Notes under the pieces: generated by a model | Told to the model about the DNA's origin: nothing | Databases searched by the model: none | What the model saw: the letters and a program-made list of their open reading frames with translations, nothing else | Part shown: piece by piece, positions 38,983 to 48,186 of the stretch | How positions within the stretch are numbered: the first letter of the stretch is position 1 | Layout of the letters: the number at the start of each line of letters is the position of its first letter | Made by a program: the position numbers and the translations under genes | DNA from: Pseudomonas sp. MTM4 | GTDB lineage: Bacteria > Pseudomonadota > Gammaproteobacteria > Pseudomonadales > Pseudomonadaceae | Assembly: GCF_019355055.1 (NCBI RefSeq) | Contig: NZ_CP048411.1 | Coordinates: 1,550,001-1,614,000, forward strand | Length of the DNA: 64,000 bases | Reading direction: 5' to 3'

Positions 38983-39010
38983 AGGGTCTGTTGACGTTTC
39001 GTCGCGAGCC
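38983..39010. mobile_element. Remnant end of the MITE-like element, copy 3
   Basis: Twenty-eight bases beginning AGGGTCTGTTGACGTTTCGT match the left end of the element at 43634 with two changes. The match stops abruptly in the parP-cheW gap, with no right end before parP. Orientation is the same as in the two full copies. Confidence 0.65.
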
Positions 39011-39029
39011 CCTGGTTGTGCAATTCGTT

Positions 39030-39854
39030 CTACGACGGTACGCCCTTGAGATGACGGGTCGCGCCGCTGGCAATCAGTTCGGCAAGCGCGGCCACATCCA
39101 CCAGCGCGCACATATGATCGATCACCGTTCCGGCCAGCCATGGCCGTTGAGTGCGCTGCGAGCGCCATTTGACTTCTCTCGGGTCCAGGCGAATCGAGCG
39201 GCTGACCTGATGCACCGCCAGCCCCCATTCATATCCCTGCACCGAAACCACATACTGAAGCCCCTCGCGAAAATCGTCGCGATAACGGTCGGCCATGACC
39301 CAGCGCGCCGTGTCCAGAACCTTCAGGTTGCCGGCCTGACTTGGCAATATGCCGAGAAACCAGGCGGGCTGGCCAAACAACGGCGTCAGATCCTGACCGG
39401 CGAGCGGATAAATGGAACCGAGGCTGACCAAAGGCACCGCTAAGGTTAGGCCGGCCACATCGAACAGCAAGCATTCGAAGGGTTCCTCGCCCCACTCCGG
39501 CTGGCCGCCTTGTGCCGGCGGGCCACCGGGCAGGTGCGCCTGCAACTTGATATCCGCAATCGGTTCGACCAGTACCGGTGCCTTTTCAGCCGGCGTTTCG
39601 GGCGGCAGTTCAAGCAAGGCTTCCGTCTCGACCAGCACAGGCACAGGCGCGGGAATCGGCTCCGGCTCGGGCACGACCTGCCGCAGCGGAACCACCCGCT
39701 GGACGTCGCGTTGCTGCTCTTCCAGCACTGCAGCCTGGAACTCGTCGTGGCTGACCGATTCGGTCAGCTCCATGACGGCATCCTGCAGCAGCGCGTCGAG
39801 ATAGGACTGCAGCGTCTGTTGCGATCGGCTTTCTTTAAGAAGGGTACGGCTCAT
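39030..39854 (-). CDS. parP: ParP: CheW-domain polar chemotaxis-array protein
   Basis: The product has 274 residues. An N-terminal helix (MSRTLLKESRSQQTLQSYLDALLQDAV) that probably docks ParC or CheA precedes a Pro/Glu/Val-rich linker (about residues 55-110) and a C-terminal CheW-like domain (FECLLFDVAGLTLAVPL to LVDVAALAELI). ParP ties the chemosensory array to ParC at the cell pole. ATG 39852-39854 is the conserved start. Gene order parC-parP-cheW supports the call. Confidence 0.88.
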   Translation of the reverse strand: MSRTLLKESRSQQTLQSYLDALLQDAVMELTESVSHDEFQAAVLEEQQRDVQRVVPLRQVVPEPEPIPAPVPVLVETEALLELPPETPAEKAPVLVEPIADIKLQAHLPGGPPAQGGQPEWGEEPFECLLFDVAGLTLAVPLVSLGSIYPLAGQDLTPLFGQPAWFLGILPSQAGNLKVLDTARWVMADRYRDDFREGLQYVVSVQGYEWGLAVHQVSRSIRLDPREVKWRSQRTQRPWLAGTVIDHMCALVDVAALAELIASGATRHLKGVPS

Positions 39855-39938
39855 GAAACCAACTCGTGCGAACCAACTGGATAGGCTATCGGCCACGACC
39901 ACGGCGAACTTGAACCGTGATCAGGCCGTACGTCGTCT

Positions 39939-40727
39939 TCAAGCAACCTGAGGAGAAGCCTGCGCGGCCAACAGCGTCTTGAGCAGCGCGCGGTAGGCAA
40001 TGACTCCTCGACTGTTGGGGTCATGCTGCGAAGGCGTCACACCGGCGCGGCTGGCATCGCGCAGGCGCGTATCGATCGGGATGTATGCCTGCCAGAGATT
40101 GGCCTGATAGTTATTGCGTAGCACCTTCAGGGTATTCATCGATGCCTGGGTACGCCTGTCGAACATGGTCGGTACGATGGTGTAGGGCAACGCCTGCCGG
40201 CGCGAGCGGTTGATCATCGCGAGCGTGCTGACCATCCGTTCAAGGCCCTTCATGGCCAGGAATTCCGTCTGCACCGGAATGACCAGCTGCTGGCTGGCCG
40301 CCAGCGCGTTGACCATCAGCACACCGAGCAGCGGCGGGCTGTCGATGATGGCGTAATCGAAATCCTGCCACAGCTGCGAAAGGCTCTTGGCAACGACCAG
40401 ACCGAGCCCGTTCTGGCCTGGTGACTGGCGCTCCAGAGTCGCCAGTACCGTACTCGACGGCAACAGCGAGATCCGTTCGTGACTGGTCGGCAACAGCAAC
40501 TGCCAAGGCAGCCCTTCCGGCACAGCACCCTGGTGCTGGAACAGATCGAAGACGCTGTGCTCGAGATTATCGGGATCATGACCGAAATAGCTCGTCATCG
40601 ACCCATGGGGATCGAGATCCAGCGCCACGACCCGCTTGCCGGAATCGGCCAGCAATCCGGCGAGTGCGATAGAGGTGGTGGTTTTACCCACTCCGCCTTT
40701 TTGATTGGCTACAGCCCAGACTCTCAT
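39939..40727 (-). CDS. parC: ParC: ParA-family ATPase for polar chemotaxis cluster
   Basis: The product has 262 residues with the deviant Walker A NQKGGVGKTTTS, switch DLDPHGSM and Walker B-like FDYAIIDSPPLLG. ParA-like ATPases encoded between motD and a cheW pair act in partitioning chemotaxis arrays to the poles. No ParB follows, which argues against a chromosome/plasmid partition role. ATG 40725-40727 gives the family start MRVWAVANQKGG. Confidence 0.9.
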   Translation of the reverse strand: MRVWAVANQKGGVGKTTTSIALAGLLADSGKRVVALDLDPHGSMTSYFGHDPDNLEHSVFDLFQHQGAVPEGLPWQLLLPTSHERISLLPSSTVLATLERQSPGQNGLGLVVAKSLSQLWQDFDYAIIDSPPLLGVLMVNALAASQQLVIPVQTEFLAMKGLERMVSTLAMINRSRRQALPYTIVPTMFDRRTQASMNTLKVLRNNYQANLWQAYIPIDTRLRDASRAGVTPSQHDPNSRGVIAYRALLKTLLAAQASPQVA

Positions 40728-40816
40728 AACTCGTTTTCCATCCGGATCGAACCAGACCGGGAAAGGCCGTGTCGGCATGACCGACGACGGAGAATTGACG
40801 ACACCGCAAGCGGCAC

Positions 40817-41644
40817 CTAACGACTCTCACTGGAAGCAGATTGTGTGCCAGAGTGCTGCGCCACTCCGGCAGCGCGGGCATTACTACTCCCTACCCCGCT
40901 GATGCTGCGCCGCACATCGAGATTGCGGGAAATGACCAGTATCACCCGGCGATTACGCGCGCGGCCCTCCGCTGTCGCGTTGTCGGCTATAGGCTGAAAC
41001 TCACCGTAGCCCACCGCGGCCAGACGCGATGGATCGACGCCATCGGCCGCGAGCATCCGCACCACGCTACCGGCGCGTGCTGCGGAAAGCTCCCAGTTGG
41101 TCGGAAACTTGTTCGTGCTGATCGGCAGGTTATCGGTGAAACCTTCCACATGTATCGGGTTATCGAAGGGCGCCAGAATCCCGGCAACCCTCTCCAATAA
41201 GTCGAACGCATGATCGTTGGGCAACGCATCGCCGCTGGGGAACAGCAGACTGGAATTCAGCTCGATCTCCACCCAGAGCTCGTTGCCGCGTACGGTGAGC
41301 TGTTTCGCGTCGATGAGATCGGCGAAGGCCTCTTGCATGCTCTGCATGATGCTCTGTAGCGGGTCGATCGGCTCTCGTGATGATTGCGGTTCGTCTACTT
41401 GCGAGACGTCGGGTTCAGTGGTGCGGGGCCGCTCTTCGCCGATCGGGATCGGCTTGACCGCCCGGTCGACCTGATTGAAAACCCCGACAAGCGAGTCGGA
41501 GAGGATCTTGTATTTGCCCTCGTTGAGCGAGGAGATCGAATACATCACCACGAAGAAAGCGAACAGCAGCGTGATGAAATCTGCGTAAGAAACCAGCCAG
41601 CGTTCGTGGTTCTCTGGCTCCTCATGTGCTCTGCGTCGGGCCAT
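40817..41644 (-). CDS. motD: Flagellar motor stator protein MotD (MotB family)
   Basis: The product has 275 residues. One membrane helix begins with the proton-carrying aspartate region WLVSYADFITLLFAFFVVMYS, then a periplasmic plug/linker and an OmpA-type peptidoglycan-binding domain (VEGFTDNLPISTNKFPTNWELSAARA to GRARNRRVILVI). It anchors the MotC/MotD stator to the wall. ATG 41642-41644 (MARRRAHEEPENHERW) is the family start. It is separated from motC by 149 bp without a gene. Confidence 0.95.
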   Translation of the reverse strand: MARRRAHEEPENHERWLVSYADFITLLFAFFVVMYSISSLNEGKYKILSDSLVGVFNQVDRAVKPIPIGEERPRTTEPDVSQVDEPQSSREPIDPLQSIMQSMQEAFADLIDAKQLTVRGNELWVEIELNSSLLFPSGDALPNDHAFDLLERVAGILAPFDNPIHVEGFTDNLPISTNKFPTNWELSAARAGSVVRMLAADGVDPSRLAAVGYGEFQPIADNATAEGRARNRRVILVISRNLDVRRSISGVGSSNARAAGVAQHSGTQSASSESR

Positions 41645-41793
41645 GGTCAGACCCCTCGCAAAGGATACGAGCGGCCAGGCACAGCTACACACACCATCGG
41701 AACGGCGGCATAACAGCGATGAGTGGCTGTGATCGGAGCGCTTGCCATGTTCGTTCTCGTGTCTGCGGCGGCGAAATTGCGCGCCGTAGGCGG

Positions 41794-42534
41794 TCAGTCC
41801 ATGAAGCCTTGCAGCTTCATTTCTATCGAGCGGGGGTTTTCGCCTTCGGCAATCGATAGAACACCTTCGAGCAACATCTCGCGGTAGGTGGTGTGTTTCT
41901 GCACCACGCTCTTAAGCTTGTTACCCATCGGCAATACCAGCAGGTTGGCGAAGGCGACGCCGTAGATGGTGGCAACGAATGCAACGGCTATGCCACTCCC
42001 CAGCTGACTGGGGTCGGCGAGATTGCCCATCACATGGATCAGCCCCATTACGGCTCCGATGATCCCTACCGTGGGCGAGTAACCGCCCATGCTTTCGAAC
42101 ACTTTCGCCGCACGGAGATCGCGGGTTTCCTGGGTGTACAAATCGACTTCGAGGATGCTGCGAATCACTTCCGGCTCCGCGCCATCGACCAGCAACTGCA
42201 AGCCCTTGCGGGCATAGGGGTCGGACTCGGTTTCGGCGATCGGCTCGAGGCCCAGCAACCCTTCCTTGCGCGCCGTGGCGCTCCAGCCAGTCACCAGGCT
42301 GATGCCACGGGCCATATCAACGCGCGGCGGGAAGAATATCCAGCCGACAATCGACATGGCGCGCATGAACACGGCCATAGGCGTCTGCAGCAGTACCGCG
42401 CCGAGCGTACCGCCCAGCACGATCAGGGCGGCGGGGCCATTGAGCAATGCCGAGACGTGACCGCCTTCGAGAAAATTACCCCCGACGATGGCGACGAACG
42501 CGAGGACCAGCCCGATCAGGCTGAGTACATCCAT
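41794..42534 (-). CDS. motC: Flagellar motor stator protein MotC (MotA family)
   Basis: The product has 246 residues with four membrane helices and a cytoplasmic loop. The hallmark GGYSPTVGIIGAVMGLIHVMGNLADPSQLGSGIAVAFVATIYGVAFANL carries the conserved prolines that couple ion flow to torque. The ATG overlaps the cheB stop as TGATG. With MotD it forms the second stator set of pseudomonads, which supports swimming in viscous media and swarming. Confidence 0.96.
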   Translation of the reverse strand: MDVLSLIGLVLAFVAIVGGNFLEGGHVSALLNGPAALIVLGGTLGAVLLQTPMAVFMRAMSIVGWIFFPPRVDMARGISLVTGWSATARKEGLLGLEPIAETESDPYARKGLQLLVDGAEPEVIRSILEVDLYTQETRDLRAAKVFESMGGYSPTVGIIGAVMGLIHVMGNLADPSQLGSGIAVAFVATIYGVAFANLLVLPMGNKLKSVVQKHTTYREMLLEGVLSIAEGENPRSIEMKLQGFMD

Positions 42535-43622
42535 CAGATACACGCCTCGCTCAAATGGCGGCCGATGTCATCGAGGCCATAGACGGCGTCGCTGAGGTTG
42601 GCCTTGGCCACCGCCATCGGCATGCCATAAATGACGCAGCTGGCTTCGTCTTGCGTCCACACCTGGCTGCCGCTCTGCTTGAGCATGCGCGCGCCTTCCC
42701 GGCCATCGGCGCCCATGCCGGTCAGCACGACCGCCAATACCTTGTCGTTGAACGCCTTGGCGGCGGAGCCGAAGGTCACGTCCACGCAGGGCCGATAATG
42801 CAGACGCTCATCACCGGGCAGGATGCGCACCGCACCGCGTCCGTCGACCATCATCTGCTTGCCGCCCGGCGCCAACAGTGCGAGTCCGGGACGCAGCAGG
42901 TCGCCGTCTTCGGCTTCCTTGACGCGGATCTTGCAGAGCTTGTCCAGACGCTCGGCGAACGCCTTGGTAAAGGCCGCCGGCATATGCTGGATCAACACGA
43001 TAGGAGCCGGAAAACTGGCAGGCAGCTGAGCCAGCACACGCTGAAGCGCTACCGGGCCGCCCGTCGAGGTGCCGATGGCCACCAGTCGATACGCCTTGCG
43101 CCGAGGCGCCGCCGACGCCTGTGCGGGGGCTGCGGTGCGTGGCGCCGCTGGAGCCGATCCCGAAGAAGTAGCCGCAGGACGAACTGCCGGTGCTACGGCT
43201 GCCGCGGTGCTGCTATAGCGGCGATTGCTGCGCGATATCGTGTTGACCTTCTCGCACAGCAGTCGCTTGACCTTCTCCGGGTTACGGGAAATATCTTCGA
43301 AATTCTTCGGCAGGAAATCCACCGCTCCCGCATCCAGCGCATCAAGGGTTACCCGTGCGCCTTCGTGGGTAAGCGAGGAAAACATCAAAACCGGCGTCGG
43401 GCAGCGCTGCATGATCTGTCGCACGGCGGTGATGCCGTCCATCATCGGCATCTCGTAATCCATCGTGATTACGTCGGGCTTCAGTTCGATGGCCTTATCG
43501 ATGGCTTCGCGCCCGTTGGTGGCGGTTCCGATCACTTGAATATTCGGGTCGGAAGAAAGGATCTCCGAGACACGGCGGCGGAAGAAGCCGGAATCGTCCA
43601 CCACCAGGACCTTGACTGCCAT
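42534..43622 (-). CDS. cheB: Chemotaxis response regulator protein-glutamate methylesterase CheB
   Basis: The product has 362 residues. An N-terminal receiver (Asp55 in [13 protein letters not shown]) joins through an Ala/Pro-rich linker (about 145-180) to the esterase with catalytic Ser in GTSTGGPVA, His in [10 protein letters not shown] and Asp in GMGADGREG. It removes receptor methyl groups and deamidates glutamines. The Shine-Dalgarno AGGAG directly abuts the MITE-like element at 43634, which separates cheB from cheA. Confidence 0.97.
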   Translation of the reverse strand: MAVKVLVVDDSGFFRRRVSEILSSDPNIQVIGTATNGREAIDKAIELKPDVITMDYEMPMMDGITAVRQIMQRCPTPVLMFSSLTHEGARVTLDALDAGAVDFLPKNFEDISRNPEKVKRLLCEKVNTISRSNRRYSSTAAAVAPAVRPAATSSGSAPAAPRTAAPAQASAAPRRKAYRLVAIGTSTGGPVALQRVLAQLPASFPAPIVLIQHMPAAFTKAFAERLDKLCKIRVKEAEDGDLLRPGLALLAPGGKQMMVDGRGAVRILPGDERLHYRPCVDVTFGSAAKAFNDKVLAVVLTGMGADGREGARMLKQSGSQVWTQDEASCVIYGMPMAVAKANLSDAVYGLDDIGRHLSEACI

Positions 43623-43633
43623 AACACACTCCT

Positions 43634-43900
43634 AGGGTCTGTTGACGCTTCGGCGCGAGCCGCGTTGCTGCGCCAAATGACGCCAGGCAAGGCGCGGGAC
43701 GCAGGTAATGGTTGTTCCCTTGCCAAGTCCCGCAACGCCGCATGGCGTCATTTGCCGCGCAACCCTTCGCGCCGGGCCTGTTTTTGCGCGGCGCGGCGTT
43801 ATTCGTCGTTCATTTGGAATAACCAAACTTCTCTCCTCATGCCTTGCTCCGCGCAAAAACAGGCTCCGGCGCGGCCGCAAACGAAACGTCAACAGACCCT
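43634..43900. mobile_element. MITE-like palindromic element, copy 2, inside the che operon
   Basis: This 267-bp element has inverted ends AGGGTCTGTTGACGCTTC and GAAACGTCAACAGACCCT. The central palindrome is CAAATGACGCCAGGC pairing with GCATGGCGTCATTTG, and the CCTGTTTTTGCGCG / CGCGCAAAAACAGG pair and the TTTGG-AATAA-CCAAA hairpin are shared with copy 1. It lies between cheA and cheB, so it must be transcribed in the che operon. Differences from copy 1 in the stems are paired on both arms. No coding sequence is supported. Confidence 0.88.
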
Positions 43901-43936
43901 AGCGACGGCGGCCCGCTCGGGGCCGCTGCGAACCGA

Positions 43937-46123
43937 TCAGATCCGGCGCGCGTAGCGCTTGAGCATGCTCGGAACATCGAGGATCAAGGCGATGCGGCCA
44001 TCGCCGGTGATGGTCGCGCCGGACATGCCCGGTGTGCCCTGCAGCATCTTGCCCAACGGCTTGATGACTACTTCCTCCTGGCCCACCAGCTGATCGACGA
44101 CGAAGCCGATGCTCTGATTGCCGACGTTCAGAATCACCACATGGCCCTCGCGCTGCTCCTCCTGCTCGGCACCACGCACCAACCAGCGTTTGAGGTAGAA
44201 CAGCGGCAGCGCCTTGTCGCGCACGATCACCACTTCCTGGCCGTCCACCACGTTGGTGCGGGACAGATCAAGGTGGAATATCTCGTTGACACTCACCAGC
44301 GGGAACGCGAACGCCTGGTTGCCGAGCATCACCATGAGCGTGGGCATGATCGCCAGCGTCAACGGTACCTTGATGACCACACGCGAGCCCTGGCCCTTGG
44401 CGGAAAACACGTTGACCGTGCCGTTGAGCTGGGAAATCTTGGTCTTGACCACGTCCATGCCGACACCGCGGCCGGACACGTCGGAGATCTCCGATTTGGT
44501 AGAGAAGCCCGGTGCGAAGATCAGGTTGTAGCATTCCAGGTCGTTCAGGCGGTCGGCCGCATCCTTGTCCAGCAAGCCTTTCTCGACCGCCTTGGCACGC
44601 AGAACCTCGGCGTCCATTCCTTTGCCATCGTCGGTGATAAGTAGCAGGATGTGGTCGCCTTCCTGCTCGGCCGACAGCACGACCTTGCCGGTGCGAGGCT
44701 TGCCGGCTGCTTCGCGCTCCTCCGGCGTCTCGATACCGTGGTCGACGGCGTTGCGCACCAAGTGCACCAGCGGATCGGCCAGTGCTTCGACGAGGTTCTT
44801 GTCCAGATCGGTTTCTTCACCGACCAGTTCCAGGTTGATCTCTTTTTTGAGGCTGCGGGCCAGATCCCGAACCAGTCGCGGAAAGCGCCCGAAGACCTTC
44901 TTGATTGGCTGCATGCGCGTTTTCATCACGGCACTTTGCAGATCGGCGGTCACCACATCCAGATTGGATACGGCCTTGGCCATGGCTTCGTCGCCGCTAT
45001 TGGAGCCCAGGCGCACCAGACGGTTACGCACCAGCACCAGCTCGCCGACCATGTTCATGATTTCATCGAGCCGCGCGGTATCGACCCGCACAGTAGTCTC
45101 GGCTTCGCTCGCCGGCTTTTCGGGTGCAGGGGCAGCTTTGGCTGCCGTGTCCGTTTTGGCCGGAGCAGCGGCGGCTTTGCCTGGCGCTGCCGCAGGCGCG
45201 GATTTCGCGGGCGCGCTTTTCTTTGCAGAGGATGCAGCGGCGACAGGAGCGGCCGGAGCAGGTGTTGGAATTACGGGCGCCGCTTCGGGTTCGAACTTAC
45301 CTTTGCCGTGCAACTGGTCCAGCAGGGCTTCGAACTCGTCGTCGGTGATTTCATCACCCCCTGCTGCAGCAGGCTTGTTCGCCTCGACAGGCGGCGCAGG
45401 CGCAGCAGAAGCCGGCTCGGAGAAGTGACCCTTGCCGTGCAGCTGGTCGAGCAACGCCTCGAATTCGTCGTCGGTAATCTCGTCGCTGACAGGCGCTTCA
45501 GCGAGCGGTGCGGCCGATGCCGGAATGGGCTCCGCCGCAAACTGGCCTTTGCCATGAAGCTGATCAAGCAAGGATTCGAATTCGTCGTCAGTGATCTCAT
45601 CGCTGACGCTTGCGGTCGAGGCCTCGGCGGAATTTTCCAGCGCGCCAAGGAACTGCTCGAATTCGTTGTCCGCCGTCGCGGCTTCGGGCTCGGGCTCGGG
45701 CTCGACAAGGGTCTCGACGACCGGCTCGTCCCCGGCCGGTTCGGCCAGACGCGTCAGCGCCGCCAGCAGTTCTGGAGTCGCCGGGGTTACCGTGGTGCGC
45801 TCTCTAACCTGGGCAAACATTTCATTGACGGAATCCAATGCCTGCAGCACGACATCCATCAATTCCGAGTCGACGCGACGCTCACCCTTGCGCAGGATGT
45901 CGAAGACGTTTTCAGCAATATGACAGCACTCGACCAGCTCATGTAGCTGGAGAAAGCCGGCACCGCCTTTTACCGTATGGAAACCGCGAAAAATCGCATT
46001 GAGCAAGGCGGTGTCATCGGGGCTGCTTTCCAGCTCCACCAGCTGCTCTGACAATAGTTCGAGAATCTCGCCGGCCTCTACCAGGAAGTCCTGGAGGATT
46101 TCTTCATCGGCGTCGAAGCTCAT
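43937..46123 (-). CDS. cheA: Chemotaxis histidine kinase CheA
   Basis: The product has 728 residues: an HPt domain with phospho-His49 in FRGFHTVKGGAGFL, a long linker, a dimerisation domain, an HATPase (LVRNAVDHGIETPEER; DDGKGM; GRGVGMDVV) and a CheW-like regulatory domain. The linker replaces a recognisable CheY-binding P2 domain with three copies of DEITDDEFEALLDQLHGKG (about residues 175-193, 214-232, 257-275) set in Ala/Pro-rich DNA, plus a degenerate fourth unit (about 153-163). ATG 46121-46123 is chosen over GTG 46129 because GGGGAAGG is correctly spaced for it. Confidence 0.97.
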   Translation of the reverse strand: MSFDADEEILQDFLVEAGEILELLSEQLVELESSPDDTALLNAIFRGFHTVKGGAGFLQLHELVECCHIAENVFDILRKGERRVDSELMDVVLQALDSVNEMFAQVRERTTVTPATPELLAALTRLAEPAGDEPVVETLVEPEPEPEAATADNEFEQFLGALENSAEASTASVSDEITDDEFESLLDQLHGKGQFAAEPIPASAAPLAEAPVSDEITDDEFEALLDQLHGKGHFSEPASAAPAPPVEANKPAAAGGDEITDDEFEALLDQLHGKGKFEPEAAPVIPTPAPAAPVAAASSAKKSAPAKSAPAAAPGKAAAAPAKTDTAAKAAPAPEKPASEAETTVRVDTARLDEIMNMVGELVLVRNRLVRLGSNSGDEAMAKAVSNLDVVTADLQSAVMKTRMQPIKKVFGRFPRLVRDLARSLKKEINLELVGEETDLDKNLVEALADPLVHLVRNAVDHGIETPEEREAAGKPRTGKVVLSAEQEGDHILLLITDDGKGMDAEVLRAKAVEKGLLDKDAADRLNDLECYNLIFAPGFSTKSEISDVSGRGVGMDVVKTKISQLNGTVNVFSAKGQGSRVVIKVPLTLAIMPTLMVMLGNQAFAFPLVSVNEIFHLDLSRTNVVDGQEVVIVRDKALPLFYLKRWLVRGAEQEEQREGHVVILNVGNQSIGFVVDQLVGQEEVVIKPLGKMLQGTPGMSGATITGDGRIALILDVPSMLKRYARRI

Positions 46124-46135
46124 ATTCACCTTCCC

Positions 46136-46930
46136 CTAAAAGCCCAGGCTCGAAAGCAGATCATCGACATCGTCCTGCCCGGATACGACATCCTCACGTA
46201 TATCGGCATGCATCTGCGGACCTTCACCATTGGAAGGCTCTTTTTCTTGTTTTTTCTTTTCCTGCTCGACGCGCATCGCTTCGCGGTCATGCTGAATGCC
46301 CGCTACGCGGTCGACTTGGCCGGCCATCAACACGAGATTGAGCAGGTTGCTTTCGAGCTCAGTGATCAGCCGGGTCACCCGCTTGATCACCTGACCGGTC
46401 AAGTCCTGGAAATCCTGCGCCAACATGATTTCACTGAGATTCTGCGACAGCTGGCTGCTGTCGCTCAGGGAGCGTTGCAGATACTGGTCAATGCGGCGAA
46501 CCAGCTCCCGAAACTCCTCGGCGTTCATATCTCTGCGCATGAAGCGCTGCCAGTCGGCGACCAGGCTTTGCGCTTCGTAACTGACGTAGTTCACCAGCGG
46601 CGCCGACTCCTCGACCAGATCCATGGTGCGGTTGGCGGCCTTTTCGGTCATTTCCACGACATAGGAAAGACGATCGGTGGCGTCGGTGATGGGTGACGGA
46701 TCGCCGCCCGTAGCGCAGGTATCCATCTCGAGCTTGACGATGGCGTTATGCAGCTCGCGGGTCAGCTTGCCGACTTCCTGGTAAAGCCCGTTATTACGGG
46801 CCTGATTGAGCTCGTTGAACATCTGTGCCGCTTCGTCGAAGCGGCCCTGCTGCAAACTCTCGATCAGTTGGGGTGCGTGAGCCTTCAGAGTCGCTTCGAA
46901 CTCCGCCAGGCTTTGGTCTGCTTGCGTCAT
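46136..46930 (-). CDS. cheZ: CheY-P phosphatase CheZ
   Basis: The product has 264 residues, almost wholly helical. The catalytic glutamine sits in IMLAQDFQDLTGQVIKRV of the four-helix bundle, and the C-terminal peptide DDVDDLLSSLGF is the CheY-binding tail. A Lys/Glu-rich tether (EQEKKKQEKEP) links the two. It ends adjustments of swimming direction by dephosphorylating CheY. It is 12 bp before cheA. Confidence 0.96.
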   Translation of the reverse strand: MTQADQSLAEFEATLKAHAPQLIESLQQGRFDEAAQMFNELNQARNNGLYQEVGKLTRELHNAIVKLEMDTCATGGDPSPITDATDRLSYVVEMTEKAANRTMDLVEESAPLVNYVSYEAQSLVADWQRFMRRDMNAEEFRELVRRIDQYLQRSLSDSSQLSQNLSEIMLAQDFQDLTGQVIKRVTRLITELESNLLNLVLMAGQVDRVAGIQHDREAMRVEQEKKKQEKEPSNGEGPQMHADIREDVVSGQDDVDDLLSSLGF

Positions 46931-46953
46931 AGTGCCCTCGCGGCGTTACTGCT

Positions 46954-47328
46954 TCAGCCGTTGACGCGCTCGAAGATCTTTTCGATCTTCTCTTTGAGCA
47001 CTTGAGCCGTGAATGGCTTGACCACATAACCGTTTACGCCCGCCTGCGCGGCCTCGATGATCTGGTCGCGTTTCGCCTCGGCGGTGACCATCAATACGGG
47101 CAGATGCTTCAGGCGCTCGTCGGCACGGACGGCACGCAGCAGATCGATGCCGCTCATGCCGGGCATGTTCCAGTCAGTGACGAGGAAATCGAAGCCGCCG
47201 CTCTTGAGCATCGGCAGCGCGGTGGTGCCGTCATCTGCCTCGGCAGTGTTGGTAAAGCCCAGATCGCGCAAGAGGTTCTTGATGATCCGTCTCATGGTCG
47301 AGAAATCATCGACGATGAGGATTTTCAT
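46954..47328 (-). CDS. cheY: Chemotaxis response regulator CheY
   Basis: The product has 124 residues, a single receiver with acidic pair Asp7/Asp8, phospho-Asp52 in [11 protein letters not shown], Thr in MVTAEA and Lys in VVKPFTA. CheY-P binds FliM and reverses the motor. I give ATG 47328 because the family begins [15 protein letters not shown] site lies five bases before an in-frame TTG at 47340, which would add MDKN and is a real alternative. Confidence 0.96.
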   Translation of the reverse strand: MKILIVDDFSTMRRIIKNLLRDLGFTNTAEADDGTTALPMLKSGGFDFLVTDWNMPGMSGIDLLRAVRADERLKHLPVLMVTAEAKRDQIIEAAQAGVNGYVVKPFTAQVLKEKIEKIFERVNG

Positions 47329-47443
47329 ATTCTTGTCCAAGTAAACCTCCGTAAATCCCGAATCCCCAGAACCTGCTCACGGTCTGTTGCGGGCCTCATG
47401 AATGAAGCTCGTAAGCGGCCTATAGTGCTTTTTTGCGAATCGA

Positions 47444-48169
47444 TCAGCGCCCGCGCCACTCGCCAAGGCGAGCCCGCAGGCGCGCCGCGCACTGACTGTG
47501 CAACTGGCTCACTCGCGATTCGCTGACCCCTAGCACCTGGCCGATTTCCTTCAAATTCAATTCTTCGTCGTAATACAGCGAAAGCACCAGCTTTTCACGC
47601 TCGGGCAGGTTGCCGATGGCCTCGGCCAGCGCCTGCTGAAAACGCTCGTCTTCAAGATCGCGGGACGGCTCCGGATGGGCGCTGGCGGCATCCTCTCCAA
47701 ACTCCCCGTGCTCACCTTCCTGCAGCAAATCATCGAAGCTGAACAAGCGGCTGCCCAGAGTGTCGCCCAGAATGCCGTAGTACTCATCGAGACTCAATTT
47801 AAGTTCGGCCGCAACGTCCTGATCTTTAGCATCGCGACCGGTTCTGGCTTCGATCGCCCGGATCGCTTCGCTGACCATGCGTGAATTGCGGTGCACCGAA
47901 CGCGGCGCCCAGTCGCCCTTGCGGACCTCGTCGAGCATTGCGCCGCGGATGCGGATACCGGCGTAGGTCTCGAAACTCGCACCTTTTCCGGCGTCATACT
48001 TCTTCGACGCCTCGAGCAAGCCGATCATGCCGGCCTGCATCAGGTCATCGACCTGCACACTGGCCGGCAAGCGCGCCAGCAGGTGATAGGCGATGCGCTT
48101 GACCAACGGCGCGTACTGATCGATGAGTTGGTATTGCGAGTCTTTTGCCTGAGCTTTGCTGTAATACAT
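47444..48169 (-). CDS. fliA: Flagellar sigma factor FliA (sigma-28)
   Basis: The product has 241 residues with sigma region 2 (LVKRIAYHLLARLPASVQVDDLMQAGMIGLLEA), region 3 and region 4 (LPEREKLVLSLYYDEELNLKEIGQVLGVSESRVSQLH). It directs RNA polymerase to late flagellar genes such as the fliT promoter in this window. It follows fleN by 17 bp and precedes cheY by 103 bp. Confidence 0.98.
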   Translation of the reverse strand: MYYSKAQAKDSQYQLIDQYAPLVKRIAYHLLARLPASVQVDDLMQAGMIGLLEASKKYDAGKGASFETYAGIRIRGAMLDEVRKGDWAPRSVHRNSRMVSEAIRAIEARTGRDAKDQDVAAELKLSLDEYYGILGDTLGSRLFSFDDLLQEGEHGEFGEDAASAHPEPSRDLEDERFQQALAEAIGNLPEREKLVLSLYYDEELNLKEIGQVLGVSESRVSQLHSQCAARLRARLGEWRGR

Positions 48170-48186
48170 AACGAGTCCAGCCGCGG

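Noticed and set aside
38960..38990. ACCGATAG before cheW as a sigma-28 promoter
   Set aside because: No TAAA lies 15 bases upstream (the position is occupied by the element remnant).
39939..40727. ParA-family gene as a plasmid or chromosome partition system
   Set aside because: There is no parB and the gene lies between motD and two cheW-type genes, the known place of the chemotaxis ParC.
42555..43955. 466-codon plus-strand frame through cheB and the MITE-like element
   Set aside because: It is antisense to cheB, and the part in the element is not conserved as protein between the two copies.
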